This document shows, piece after piece, positions 33,434 through 46,364 of a stretch of 64,000 nt of DNA. The position numbers were made by a program, and so were the translations under genes. Every line of letters starts with the position of its first letter. Positions within the stretch are counted from its first letter, which is position 1. The notes under the pieces are model-generated. The model searched no databases. It was not told the DNA's origin and was given only the letters and a program-made list of their open reading frames with translations. This stretch comes from Litomosoides sigmodontis (taxonomy: Eukaryota; Nematoda; Chromadorea; Rhabditida; Onchocercidae): positions 10,168,483-10,232,482 of the forward strand of contig OY718807.1 in assembly GCA_963070105.1 (NCBI GenBank). The letters are read 5' to 3'.

Positions 33434-35872
33434 AGAGGTAAACAAAAATTCGTGTAGAAAGAAAAAAAAATTAAAATACGGACGATTGCGTCGAAAATGA
33501 AATTTAATTCCGGCATCAAGTAATTCGCTTCGATGCTGTTAGTTATGTCTACAGATCCAGAACTTCAACGTCAAAGATCGGCTTAACTACACATATATCG
33601 CATCTGGCAGGTCACCTACATCAAGGCAGTGAAGAAAGGTTTGCAAACCTTAGTTCCATTTACACGATCGAAGGACTTCAATTCCCTTTCCTTTTAAGCG
33701 ACCCTCTCCTCTTAATATTATTATGTTCTCTGTCCACGTCATCATCTATCTCACCCTTTTACCACTTTGTTCAACTTACTGCCGTTTTTTAGTGATTCCC
33801 AGCAGGTTTACAAATTCATCTTTTCTAATTATTTGGAAACATTTATGGTGGAATTCTAATTGCCATTCTAATGTTTTCGTATATTTGAAAATAGTAAAAT
33901 GCTATCACTATTGATGGAATCGATGAAGAGTCGTTTGTGTTGTATTTATATAGATAGATTTTGAAAATTACTGAGACATTGTTGTAGGTTTGGGCTTTAC
34001 CAAAAAAGCTAGCTTGAATAGGTGGTAAATTTTAAAACCATTTTCACTTAGCCGTATAACGAACTGTTTCTTTCTAGTTTTCTCAATAAATTGATTGGTA
34101 CAGGAGATGCAATTCTGCATAAATATTTCTAGGGAGAAGACAGTTTCACATCATGGCATTCCTTTAATCCGCTTCTTGATAATATCTAAGCCTTCGATAG
34201 GCGTGCTATGTTTGCTCGCACATACCCTCAAAAAACGACGAATGGGTTCCTTAGATTTCAGTGCGGGTGTCAATTGCCTAGTGGAGTAAGTATTTGCAAT
34301 CTTCGATGGTTGAAAAGGCGTAGTGTAGAGAATGAGAATTTCGAAGGGAGCAGGAAAACTCAATACTCTCACAGGTAAGCGTTGGGCTAGTCGTTCAAAC
34401 TCTGATCAGATATGGAATCATTAGATTCAGAAATCAGTAGCACTAATGCACTTTCATGCATTGCACATGTTCATTCTATCTTTTCAGAGAAATAATTTCC
34501 ATCTTTTAAAAATTTTTCGATTTCTTCACAGTGAATTTAAAGACATGTTACCATCATAGCAGAGATTAGATTTTCTTATTTAGCCAAACTCTTCGTGGAA
34601 CTTGAAAAATTTGCAACTCTTAAAATTTAACGACAACTTTCTTCTGCTTGTTAACCATTTTTTCCTTATCTCTCTTGTTGTGTCCTCTTTCCCAAGCACG
34701 CTTTCCAAGTGCACCTGTTTTGAATATAGGTTAATCGAGTGTTGGTAATAATGGTAGTGATAACAGCGATCACTGTAATCATGACAATGATCGTAATCAA
34801 TAATGATGTAATGACGGTGAGTAGTAATAGTAATAGCACTGGTGACTATAATTTATAAATTCATTACCTTTCAGTGCTCCGTGTATGATAACTATGGCTT
34901 CTTCATTACAGTTAACGATTTTGTCAACTAAACTATATAGATGATCAGTGTTGACTGCACGCGATAAAGTTTCAAAAAGAGCTAACGCGCATCGTATAAC
35001 GAGTTCCAATGTTCTTAAACTGTAGTTCAGTGCACTCTGAACTAAAGCACATGCAAGTTCCTCTCATTTAGTATCTGATCAGTTGCATTCATATGCTCTA
35101 TGACACGCTCCACACTTTACTATTCTTAGCCACTTCATACAGAGTTTGCTGAGATAGACCAATGTGCTCTTCCTAATGATAGAAATGGGTCGTCCAGCAA
35201 TCCGAAATCTACATCAGTTTGAAGATGCCACGTGACGATATTGATTTTATCAATAAGTAGTAGTACATCATTAGAGGTCCTCAGTAAATATATCCTGATC
35301 ACTTTCGCTTGTCATGATACCATTATCCTACCACACTATCCTAATTTATTCTTAGTTTTTTTCCAATGAAAAAAAAGGATAACTGGAAAAATCAACTAAA
35401 TTTGGTAAAGTGATATGGCATGTTTTCGATGACAAAGATAACTACATGGCTTAAAAGTCAACCACAACAGTCCATAATTGAAGTTTTTCTAAATTAAAAA
35501 TTAAATAATTCAATCTAAAACTTATGAATCAATCTTTTAACCGATAAAAGAATTAAGAGGATCAGTTGGGTAACGACTGTGTTAAATACGTGAAGAAACA
35601 CTTCATCACGTTTGTCACTGCTGTTCTCGAGCAGTCATCATCCGTGACCTATTTCTATTTATTAGACAGATCCAGCGTATTTGTTGCGGAGCACCTGTTT
35701 TATCCATTTAGCTGAACCCACGAATTTTTACTACATCCATTTATCCATTATGATCATGTTTATATGATCTTATTTTGACATGCAATATCTGTAGAATTAG
35801 AAATCAGACAAGCTGACACATCTTAAACTTTCCAAATCTGTAACCAGACAATTCAGCAGATACGTACGTATA
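33434..35872. other. spacer between convergent yap and FAM43 genes
   Basis: This is the 3' flanking DNA of two convergent genes. Two minus-strand open stretches look protein-like: 35019-34868 (TLELVIRCALALFETLSRAV) and about 34296-34150 (ending RVCASKHSTPIEGLDIIKKR). They do not join in phase to each other or to a third candidate near 35200-35140. They could be exons of an unrecognised gene, a decayed gene, or chance. Confidence 0.35.
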
Positions 35873-38800
35873 TCACAGCGCAGTAACCTGTTCATCGTAC
35901 TGACTTTCGTCATCATCATAATTAGTTTCATTACTTTGATCATCATTATTATTGTCAGCAATGGCACCGTTCAAGCCATCATCAAAATCGTGGTAACCAG
36001 ATTCTTCGCTAATTGTGTCTGTTTCTCCTTCCCGTTGCTTTTCTGAGCTTGATAACCTTCGTATTTCCCATGATCGATTTTCTGAATCGGTGGATTGAAC
36101 TCCATCATCTGAACTAACACTTGATGGACCAGATTCTAAGATTGAACTAAAGTCACTTGCCACTGATCCATTTCGCTGCTCTTCCTGCTCCAGACTCTCA
36201 TCATGCAGTCCCCTTATTAAATGCTCTTTTTCACCATTACCGCCTAGAAAATGGAAACTTTTTACTCCTTAACTGTTGAGGATGTTGTTTTAAAGATTGA
36301 CAGACAATGAAAATGAGGGAAGTTTTTCTCTTCAGAAACCCAAGTTGCTTTCATATTACTTACTTCCTTTGTCTGCATAGTGACAAATTTCAATGTTGAA
36401 TGGAAGATGACTTCAAACGACTCAATACAAAAGCATAATTGAAGAAAACAGCAACACTTTCCTTACTTTCAAAATGAGATGAAAATGAACCCCGAAAAGT
36501 ATCCCGTCGGGAAAGAGGAATATCAGATGTCTCATTACTTTCCAAACTATTCGTACTGCAAGCATCACCACTGATCGGCAATTCTTCATAACACAAAGAA
36601 TCTGCGTCCGAATATGCATCCTAAAATCCCACCTTTCCACTTTCCAAAAATATTTTCGTAGATCTAATAACGATGAAAAATGAAAAAGACGGTTAATATG
36701 TTAGAAGGGGAAAGAAATTAACTCAAAAAATGTTAGAAATGTTCACAGGAGAAAAAGATTTTGCCTCCAATCCAACTTTAGTTACAATATTCAGGAGTTC
36801 ATTCAAAATGTAGTAAAATTTAGATATATGGAAAGGAACGAATAGATGAACGCTTTCCCAACAAAGTTAAAACCTGTTGTTCCTCCGGATATTCATTTTC
36901 TTCATCAATAGCAAATAATTTTGAAGCACTTTTGGAACGGCCAACTGGAGGCCGGAAATTTAGCGAACCCGTTTGCAATAACAGTTTCCTAAATTAAAAA
37001 TCAATCTGGATAGGAGAAGCTTCATATACACCAAAATCGGTGCGCCTGGTATCAATTTCGAAAATATTTCATACCTTTTAGGTCCAGCGGATGGCTGTCC
37101 GATAGCTAAGGCGTTAAGTCGAGCGTTTTGACGACACAGTTTCTCACGACGATACTCCTGAAATTCAGTGCACCTGAAACGCGGCTGAGATATCCAAATT
37201 ATCAGATTCGATACATACATTTAATACTATAACGCAAGAAACACTCAGGCTTAGAAATGACTGTGTACGCAGAAGATCTAGTGTTAATTGTCGCGCTAAA
37301 AATAGCAGCATTAAAAATAGCAATAATTTTATGTGGATTTTTTTTTATTGAAGACAACATTTTATTTTAGAGGATAACAATTGTAGAATCAATTAAAGAA
37401 AGATTAGCAGCAGTGGTAAATGCTACGAAGCGCTTTGCAATGACAATAGAGCTTAAAACTGTAATATTACCTGAAGAGCAGCTCTCACATAGTGTTTGAG
37501 TGTCTGAGCTATTCTACATGAATCTGATGGTTTTTTGCATAACGCTGCATGACATCTGAAATTTACCATTAGGTTAAAGGCATTTATATATCAAAAAAGA
37601 AATAAATAGCAATACTTCAAAAAGCTGTCAACGCCCTCAATCTACAGTCTACTATATGGCGATGAATAAGGAAGGAATTTGAAGCTATCGAAGAATCTAA
37701 TCTAATCATCCCTAAATCTATTTAAGGTGTTTCGCTTCCAAATTACTTGAAAAAGTGCAATACCTCAATTCTGGTTTCATCTTTTTCCCTTCGTGCTTAT
37801 ATACCCAGCAAAATACCCGTGGAAATTTTGACGGTGCCAAACAATAAGTTATACGATGAGACCAATATTCCGTGACATCTTGCTGCTTTGTTTCTGCCTA
37901 AAAATTATCCTGTTAAATTCTCGGAAAAAATTTCGCAAAATCGGAGGTAAAATTGCTTTTTATTTCGCAACCAAGATGAAACAAACTTTCTTCAGCTCTC
38001 GCTCAAATTCCTTAATCATTTTCATTCAAATTCTTTTACTTTACTTTACCACTACTAAAATATCCGTAGCACGGAATTGTCTAAATTATTAAATCCTATC
38101 ATTTCAATTATTAATATTCCCAGTTTCGAGATTGGACTTTTTGTTTCTAAGCACGAACAGTTTCATGCAAATGAGCCTAATTCAGACTACAAATGAATAT
38201 GCAAGCTGTACTCCCCAATCCTTTTTTTCCTCTGCACTATCAGAAATCAATTCGTCGCAGAAATAAACTTCGAATTAAAACCCGCTTAAAACCATAAAAC
38301 TAAAAAATCTCAAAATATCTGAAACAATGGAATTTATTAAATTTTTTCAAATCAAGATCACTTTTGTGTTACCGTCATTCAAAATTTAACTAACCTTAAG
38401 TCCGGAACGTGTAACAATGAGTTTCATAGGTAGCTCCGCGCGTTGCTTACTGCAATATGTATGCCAGATTAAGGAAAGGGGTTTCTCCACACACTCCTCG
38501 CCTGAAACTATGTTTTCTGCATCGGCACATAGAGCAAGACACAGGTAGTAACCGTTTCAACGTACCGAAATGCAACTTCGAAATGCTTCATGTAAAATCG
38601 TTCTGCACGCAATACTGATGCCAACCTGTCCTTTTGCTAAATTTAATTCTGGTCATTTTGTTGATGAATTTTCTCTCATTCAGCAATTGAAGATGCCGCT
38701 GAGGCTTTTCGATCAAAGAAAATATTTTACGTTCACTACTTCTGTAAATTTCGCACCAAGTACAAGAGTTTTCTAACAAGTACGTGAGGCGAATTTCAAA

Positions 38801-39029
38801 AGATAAAGTGACCAAAAGACAGAAATGTGGAAATACCTTTAGCGATGACGGTCAACACATTACCGAGATAAACGACATGGTAAGTGTCATCTGGCGGATT
38901 TATCGTATAATGTTTTCGTCGCCGTCGGAATGGAAACGTCAAAAAGTGCATTGTGTTGATCGTCGCTTTGTCGCACACACTATTACTGGTATTGCTAGCA
39001 CTTGCAGTATCGATTAAGAATGATGACAT
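35873..39029 (-). CDS. FAM43-type PID/PTB adaptor protein, 413 aa
   Basis: FAM43 proteins carry an N-terminal phosphotyrosine-interaction (PID/PTB) domain; their cellular role is poorly known. Minus exons are 39029-38837, 38501-38395, 37897-37764, 37555-37471, 37157-37075, 36988-36874, 36620-36467 and 36243-35873 (TAA). All are in phase and give 413 aa, close to human FAM43A (423). The PID begins with RRRRKHYTINPPDDTYHVVY, then LGNVLTV. It continues through LIWHTYCSK, YWSHRITYCLAPSKFPRVF and CWVYKHE, and ends in CHAALCKKP. After it comes the family hallmark KLLLQTGSLNFRPPVGRSKS. The C-terminal third is acidic and Ser-rich. A TTCCAG acceptor lies 15 nt before the ATG, suggesting trans-splicing. 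Tail-to-tail with yap. Confidence 0.9.
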
Positions 39030-42000
39030 GAAGAAGGAAGTAACCTGGAAGAGTTTCTCAAGGTAAATTCAATTTTATAGATTGCAACCAGTTGCGTCGC
39101 CATGTCTTTTCAGTTATGCGACCTGTAAACATCTCTGTTAAATTATTCCGATGAGTGGATACACCTATTGACTTCTCTGTTTCTCCCGTATCAGCATCAG
39201 TAGTTAGTAAACTCTCACCGAAATGAATAACTTCTGAATGAGCACTTCAATTTGCTCCACTAGTCCTCCTATATTGGGGCAGAATGGAATGGTTAAACTG
39301 AATATCACACTGATAGAAAAACAGTACAGTCTGCTTGATCTAGCAAACTATAGGATAGGGTAAAGTGTAATGTGCGAACTGTACGCTAAAACAATCAGCT
39401 TTGTAGAAAGAATTCCAGGTTATTTCTTTGGTCAGTTAGTGTGAATCTCTCAGGTTCTAATTTATTAATCATTAACTTCCGTCTCCTGCGTCTATTTTAG
39501 GCAGACGAATAATTTTAGCACAGAAAGAGCCACATGAAAGATATGATATGGTAGAAATGTAAGCCTGAGAAGGTGCAGATGAAGGTTGCAAACATGCTTG
39601 AGCCCCATTTGAAATATACCGATATGTCATTTCATGAAAGCATCATGCTCATCTCTCTCCCATTCTTTGATGAGCCTGGAGGGACAGAGGAAGTGAATGC
39701 TAGGTATTCGTGACGTCTTACAGCACTTCCAGAACGACACAGAGCGGAGGAGTGCGCATCTTCTAATTTCACACTGGAAAGCAAATGAGAAGAAGAAATG
39801 GGACGGACGATGAGGAGGTGGTGGAGCAAAAGTCACACTTTTATGTAATGATGGAAAGACGTGTGTAAGGAGCGGAGGAACGGAAGACAAAGAGAAGGAA
39901 GAAATGAAGTGGAAACCGGTCGAAAGCGAACGAGTCCTTTTAAATCGGGAGAAAAAGGGAAGAGCCGCTGGAGGAGAAATAGAAATGTGTATACTTTTCG
40001 ATCCCATCTGACCTTTTCGAAGCACCATCCAACCTCACCTCCGTTACATGAAATGAATTTACACTGCCATCTCTCGGGAAAATTACGATTGAAATTTTGG
40101 ACCAAAAATGCCAACTCTCTCGCATGATAATTTAAGCGGCTACCTTTATTCCTATTCACCGATGCCTTTTCTTGCCTACAGAGTGAAATTTATAGCTATG
40201 CCGTTTAATTAAATTAAGCAAGCCTACGGCATGTTGAAAAGAAAGCGATCTCTCCGCCTCGCAAAAAAAAATACCTATGATAGATGGCTGTTTCAAGGGC
40301 ACTTCATTTACAGCAAACTTTTGCATGAAACATTGGCAGTGTGCATAGGCTTCGTCAGAACTGTGCAATTGCAATAACCTGAAATAGATGTGTTTTGAAA
40401 GGATTTTGGCAAAAGGTAGCCGTGCAGTCGGTTCGTTCACTCACACAAATGCCGCACCAGTCGGCATTTGCAGTCATTTATTCCTGTAATAAGCACTCGT
40501 CTGGCGAAAACACCAACAGTAACACGAAATGTGAAAATCAGTGAAACACTGAAGTTGGGTTTTGAAGCGAAACGATGCGATGTGGATTTGACTGGAAGCC
40601 GAAGGAGTGGGGTGGAGTGAAAAGATGCGAGCAGTAGATGATGACGAGAACAGGGGAGAGGAGGAAGGGTAATGAAGATGAGGACCAGTTTGAAGGGGTG
40701 CTGTGAAGCGGAGGAGAGGAGACGACGCGACAATTGCTCCTCACCTCTCGCATTCCCACGATGACCAGAGGAGGCGGACTGTCATCGCTTGCTACCTGTA
40801 ACAACTAACACCGCTATGTTTTTTCTGCCAGACACGCATGCGTAAACAACAACATAACAACTGGCTACCACTGGCACTGGCTAACTTCCGTCGTGTTTGA
40901 AGGGTGTCGCTGGGATAATTTGAATTATTCACAAGTGCGCCTCCGCTTTGACCAACTGAAGCTTTGCAGTTTTCGGACAGCAAGGATCGCGTCAGTAATT
41001 CCTTCTTTGCCATCTCCTACTGAAATTGATCGAACATGTGTCACACAAGTTGTGCGTGCGACATACCTGATCAAATTTGGAAGCCACTCTCAGCCAAGTA
41101 ATTCCTCAGCTGTTACTTTCTCCCTCTCAGCTACTCTTCCACTCCTAAACTCCACGACTGCACTGTCATACGAAGAAGACCTGCGTAAAGCGACCTGACA
41201 TCATACGTAACTGCAAAATAATCCTTCCTTCCTTCCTTCTGTTCAGTTCGGTCAGAAAACAGAGAGGCTCTTGCTATTATTAATTATTTATCGCCCCAAA
41301 ACTAACAACAATGCATGTGCAGAATATTCTTCCTTCACAATACTTCTTCATCGACACATGCAAGATGTGGGAGCTAGAAACAGCCAGCGCTCTCACCCTC
41401 TCATGGAATTCACTCCAAAATACTTCAATAGAGATATATAGGATTGGACAAGATTTGGAAATGAAAGGGATAGCTGCAGTGCTGCAAGTACTGTTAGGGA
41501 TGGATCCTTCAGCTTCTCTTCTCTGCAACCATTTGCAGAAGTGTCCAACACGTCAGAGTTCGACGTATTTCAGGAACAGATCAGGAAATGAGGAAGGACA
41601 AATTCATCGGTGAATAATTATAAAGGAGTAGGAAGGAAAAACACCGATAACTGGGTCGCCATAACCCTGAACTTTCCGAGCCATCATCTGATCTGCTGCA
41701 GTAGTCGTTGAAGATGACACCAGCGACACGAAAGTATCTTTTTTCAGTGCCATGGTAGGATATGTCCCCGCCATGCACAGCACACCCTTTTCTCGAAGGT
41801 CGTCACTTCGACATCATGCGGCTCGACAGCTAAGATATCTCTATAATTAAAAAGTGACCAATTTCCCGCCGAATTGAATTCTCACTCCAGACGGATTGAC
41901 TGCATCTCTCCTCTCACTCCGCAATAAGGAATAATTACATGCCAGCTCTCGCATACTTCGAACTGTTAAAACAGCAACAATCAAATCTACCGATTACACT

Positions 42001-43334
42001 TGTAAAATTTACGAGAATAGCAGTTTCGCAATGCCTCCTTCCTCCTCCTATTCGACGAGCCTCCCTCACTACTCTATCGACAGAAACCTTCCCGAATGTC
42101 TCGAACCATTGCGATGAATATTCACAGAAGCCGGAAAACCAATAATTGCAAAGTTACCACGCCAAATAAATAAATAAATACGTTGACTGATCTTGTAAAA
42201 TACGATGAAGTGAGGTGCGATGCGAATATTTCGTACTGCTGATCATTCCTCAGCAATAATCTCGAACTAGACTAAACGAGATCAATTGAATTTATACGCT
42301 TCCCGAAAATCTGTACATCAGTTACTTTACACACACACACACACACATTCACATTCACATTCCTCCACATGCTTTCACAAAAGCATGCAGGCATCCTCAA
42401 CAGGAATATGTACATATCACCGACAAGTAACGAACGGTAGAGTAACAGGATAAACCTGAGCAGCAGTAGTCTCAGGAAATAGTCTCTTGATGAACTGTAA
42501 GTGATATGCAAAGTAATTTATGAGCGAAAATATGCACAAGTGAAAGATAAAGAAAAGGAAATCATTAAGATGAAGCGCCTCAAGACATATTTGGCACGCT
42601 CCCTTTCTCTCCCCTCTTCTACCTTCTAACTTTCCAGTAGGCTTATTACAAGGAACATACAGCTATTAGCTGAATTGACCAGCTTCTTTACTATTTTATG
42701 CCGGAATTACGGTGGTGCGTGCAACGGTACATTTATCATTCATATGACAAATGAAATCTCACTTGCGAATACATTGCAACAAATCAGATTGAGTGCGCGA
42801 TAAGAAAAGAATGAAAAAAGGATTGCTGCAACAATTCTCGAAATAGGCAAAAACGGGAGCAGCAACACCGGCGACAATGTTTGACCATCAGCCGAATGCG
42901 CAGCAGCTACCTACCTACAAACACATGTTCTGTTCAGAGACCGATCAAAGACAAGATCACCTAAATTCCTACTAATAGGAGATTTTCAACAACGGAAGAG
43001 AAGAGGCCGACCTGGCGACCACACCAGGTGATGACGAACTACTAGAACTCGTCCATTACAACAACGCCACCCCCTATTCTGCCCTTACCTCCCCTCCCTT
43101 ACACGCATGTAGAAAATGGGTGGACGATTGATTGCAAGTGTCGCATACTCCCTTCTTCGAGAATGCATCTTTTTCCACTTCATATCTATTCAACAACGAC
43201 CGTAAACAAAAATAAAGTAAAACATTCACAATTGAACAGCAATGCCAGAACGAGTTTTTGCGAAACTGCGAAAGTTTGCATTCGTGGATTACGAATTTTT
43301 TATCATGCTCCACTTCCTTTAACGAGATTTTTCC
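39030..43334. promoter_or_regulatory. FAM43 upstream region, no gene recognised
   Basis: This 4.3-kb spacer lies between the FAM43 start (-) and the ZNHIT1 3' end (-). Its composition resembles the yap upstream region: less AT-rich, with CT- and GA-rich patches and a short (CA)n run at about 42329-42347. Many overlapping open frames exist on both strands, but none has consistent splice sites or a recognisable motif. It is probably promoter, 5' UTR or regulatory DNA for FAM43. Confidence 0.4.
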
Positions 43335-45635
43335 TCACATTGTCCACTTCAAACACCTAAATTACAAGCGCTTCCATGAAATCTTCCAATTAAAAATAAT
43401 TAACGTATTATCCACATAACCATTCCTTCTACTACTACTGACAACGAGGTATTTTTTCCCTTGGTAACACAACACTTTCCACTATCCATACATATGTTGC
43501 ATGTGTGCTGGAAACGCTGACAGGCAAATTTTTTGTAGAAACATAACAAAAATGTCATATATTTTCTCAAAGTCTGCGCTAAAAATTTCACATGAAACGG
43601 AACTGATGAAATAACTTGAAATAATCATTCAGATTCATTGACTTTATACAGAACATTCACGATTTACACTTTTTTTTATATGCAGAACTTTGCACAATTT
43701 ACTTAAATTCGTTTTGTGAACTCCTGTTTGTAGACTTCCCCCTTCTTCAAAAAACTGCTTTCTTAAAATTAACTTCGAATACTTAAACTCAGCTAAGCAT
43801 TAACTTTTACCTGGTTTCATTATGCAGATCCCTGCAACTTATTGAGCAGTATCGTACACCGCACCTTATACAGGTATATTTGGAGAAGAAACCGCAAGCT
43901 GCGCAGAATTGCCGTGGCGGTATAGAACTTGGTGGTGCCCGCGCAGCATTATACGCATCAAAACCGGAAATTTCCGTGGACTTCGATAACTTAAAAAATA
44001 AAACTAAGTGCAGGGAACATTTAAAAGAATAAAACCTTAACAACTATCCAACTTTCATGTTTTTAATTATAAAGCATTACAAAATGTGTCTATCCTTTTT
44101 TCATTACTAGCAACTAGAAATTAATTCAGCTTAAATATCAGAGAAATTAATTCTGCAGATAAATGAGATACTGGCTATCCTCTCATTATAATTGGCATAT
44201 TTAAAAGAATCGCGTAAATAAAATAAGTCTAAGGGATTAAATAAAATGTTTAATGACTGTTTACATCCGAAGAAAATATTCATACCGTTTCTTCCTCTAC
44301 TAAAGCAGAAAAATTTTTCCGAAATCTCTGCTTGAAATATTCCATTTTGAATTTCTTCCTTTTTTTTCCTAGAAGCAAACTTCAAGCCCCTACTCATGTA
44401 ATCAACATATTATTCATTTGTATCCAATTAATTGTAAAATTCAACATAAAAAATACAAGTACAAATGAAATATAATTTCATTAAATCTCTTCACAGTTTT
44501 TTCAAAATAATAACAAAGCCAAGAAACAGCACGCAATTTGCAAATCAAATTCGTGATGAACATGAAATGATTACGCTTTTACCAGTTCTCTCTGCAAACA
44601 CTGAGGACACATTTTATGTATACCAATGATATGATGTGAAACTTGCATGAAGTTGTAACAAAAAATGCTTTAATGATGAAAAATGACTTTAACGAAAACT
44701 ACCTGACTCGACATCTCCTTTACGAGCTGACGATTGTCCCAATTGATCATCTTCAAATTTGGGTATATTTTTGTGCCACTGTAATTGTGCGTGAGGGTCT
44801 TCATGAAAATTGTCCTCAAAAAATTCAATTATATTATACATCGAATTTCAATCCGCAAAAATTCAGCGCCAACAACAAGTCAAACAGCGTAATTTTTCAC
44901 TTCTGGTAAAAAAAACAGCCAAATCAAGAAGGTTATGGAGAAAACAAAAATCAATGAACTGCCAAAAACTTCCTTAATTAAGATGACGGCGGTTTTACTA
45001 ATTGATTCAAGTCATAGAATACAGGAATAAAGCAATCTAAGAATATAAGTACGACCAATCACTTCAAGAATTCAAAATCTTAATATCTCCTAAAGAACTG
45101 GAATTAAAAATTTTCGCCCTTTGCTACGAATCATCAACTATCTCAGTACAGTTCTTAATTCCTACAAAGGGGGAACGACTTGTTGCAAAAAAAGCACCAG
45201 TGAAATATACCAAAACGATTGGATAAAATAATCATGCAATCACATAAGAATGAATAAGTAACTAATTTCAATCTTTTTTAGAACCGTATAGCCGTGTAAC
45301 TCAGAACTGCGCTTCAGGAATAGGAATATCTTCAAGTCAGAATTCGTATAAAAATAATACAACTAGCCATTATCCATCTACATTTAAAACAAGGAAAAAA
45401 TGCACAAACCAAACAAAGAAAAAAACCTGTTCAAGGGCCTCCAGTTGTTTTCTCAAACGACGTTTTCTCGTTACTTCGTCCAACACGCGTGTTGATTCCG
45501 CTGCATGCAAGCGAACTAAAATTTTCCTTTGAGTCTAGTTTTACAATCTTTTGCATGTCTAACTTGAAAAATTCAAAACTAGACTGAATTCGAACCAGAG
45601 TGTCGCTGCACCTGCGTTGTTCGACTAATATTCAT
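43335..45635 (-). CDS. znhit1: zinc finger HIT protein 1 (SWR1/SRCAP subunit), about 174 aa
   Basis: ZNHIT1 (p18Hamlet) is a subunit of the SRCAP/SWR1 remodeller that deposits histone H2A.Z. Minus exons are 45635-45596, 45515-45427, 44814-44703, 44368-44286, 43989-43811 and 43356-43335, in phase. Family blocks in order are TRVLDEVTRKRRLRKQLEAL, DNFHEDPHAQL with PKFEDD, FKQRFRKNFSALVEEE, then the HIT finger starting PPRQFCAACGFFSKYTCIRC. Its remaining ligands lie in YCSISCRDLHNETRC. The last coding exon is tiny, 22 nt, encoding the end of RCLKWTM and the TGA; it matches the family C-terminus RCLKW. The first exon (start ATG 45635, donor GTTCGA) is the least certain part. It lies 730 bp downstream of SKA1 on the same strand. 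Confidence 0.9.
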
Positions 45636-46364
45636 TGAAAAAACTGACCCATCAGAAAACTGACCATCACAAAACAGTAAATCTGAAATGAGTGGTAGAA
45701 AGAACCTTATCCTTACATACTACAACTAAATGCGGAAAATCCAAAATTAAATCTCAGTATACATCCGTTTCAACACCTTTCCTAACTAACACCTTTCACA
45801 ACTTCGGAAAAAACTTGTTGGTCAAGCAGCAATTTAAGCTGCCTATTCAAAATAATGTATATAGTAGTAATGGCAATGAAGCCGTAAGTTAAATTCATGA
45901 TTAATGCACAAAAATTTATTGGTTAAATGAGGATTTTCACATACATTAAGTTATGAAATGCAACGTTAATGAATAAACATAAAAAATTTCAAATCGACAC
46001 TTTGTACTTTCTGTGGATAACTATTACTCAATCATTTTTTTAACTTAAGGCTACATGAAGTTCTGTTGATTATATAGTCAAAGAAAAAAATACGCCTTTA
46101 GCAAGATTAACTAAAGATATCACTCTCAAATCGTTAATTTCAATAGTTATATTAGGAGCAAGTCAGTATGCTGTAAAATTTTAAAATTTCACTTATTTTT
46201 GTCTTTTTTTAAGTCATAACTATCCTAAAATCATTAAAGTTACTAGCAAGAAAAAGTAATTAAAAATGATATGGATCGGTGTTAATTTGCATGCAACATC
46301 CCTATATCACACATCCATTTAGTTTAATCTATTTAACTTGATATGAAGTTGAAAAATGCTATCA
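45636..46364. other. intergenic spacer between SKA1 and ZNHIT1
   Basis: This is AT-rich DNA with no supported gene. Both flanking genes are on the minus strand, so it combines the SKA1 3' region and the ZNHIT1 5' region. Confidence 0.5.

Noticed and set aside
41280..41613. Overlapping open frames on both strands in the FAM43 upstream region
   Set aside because: Both strands are open over the same bases, reflecting composition. No splice-consistent partners or family motifs were seen.
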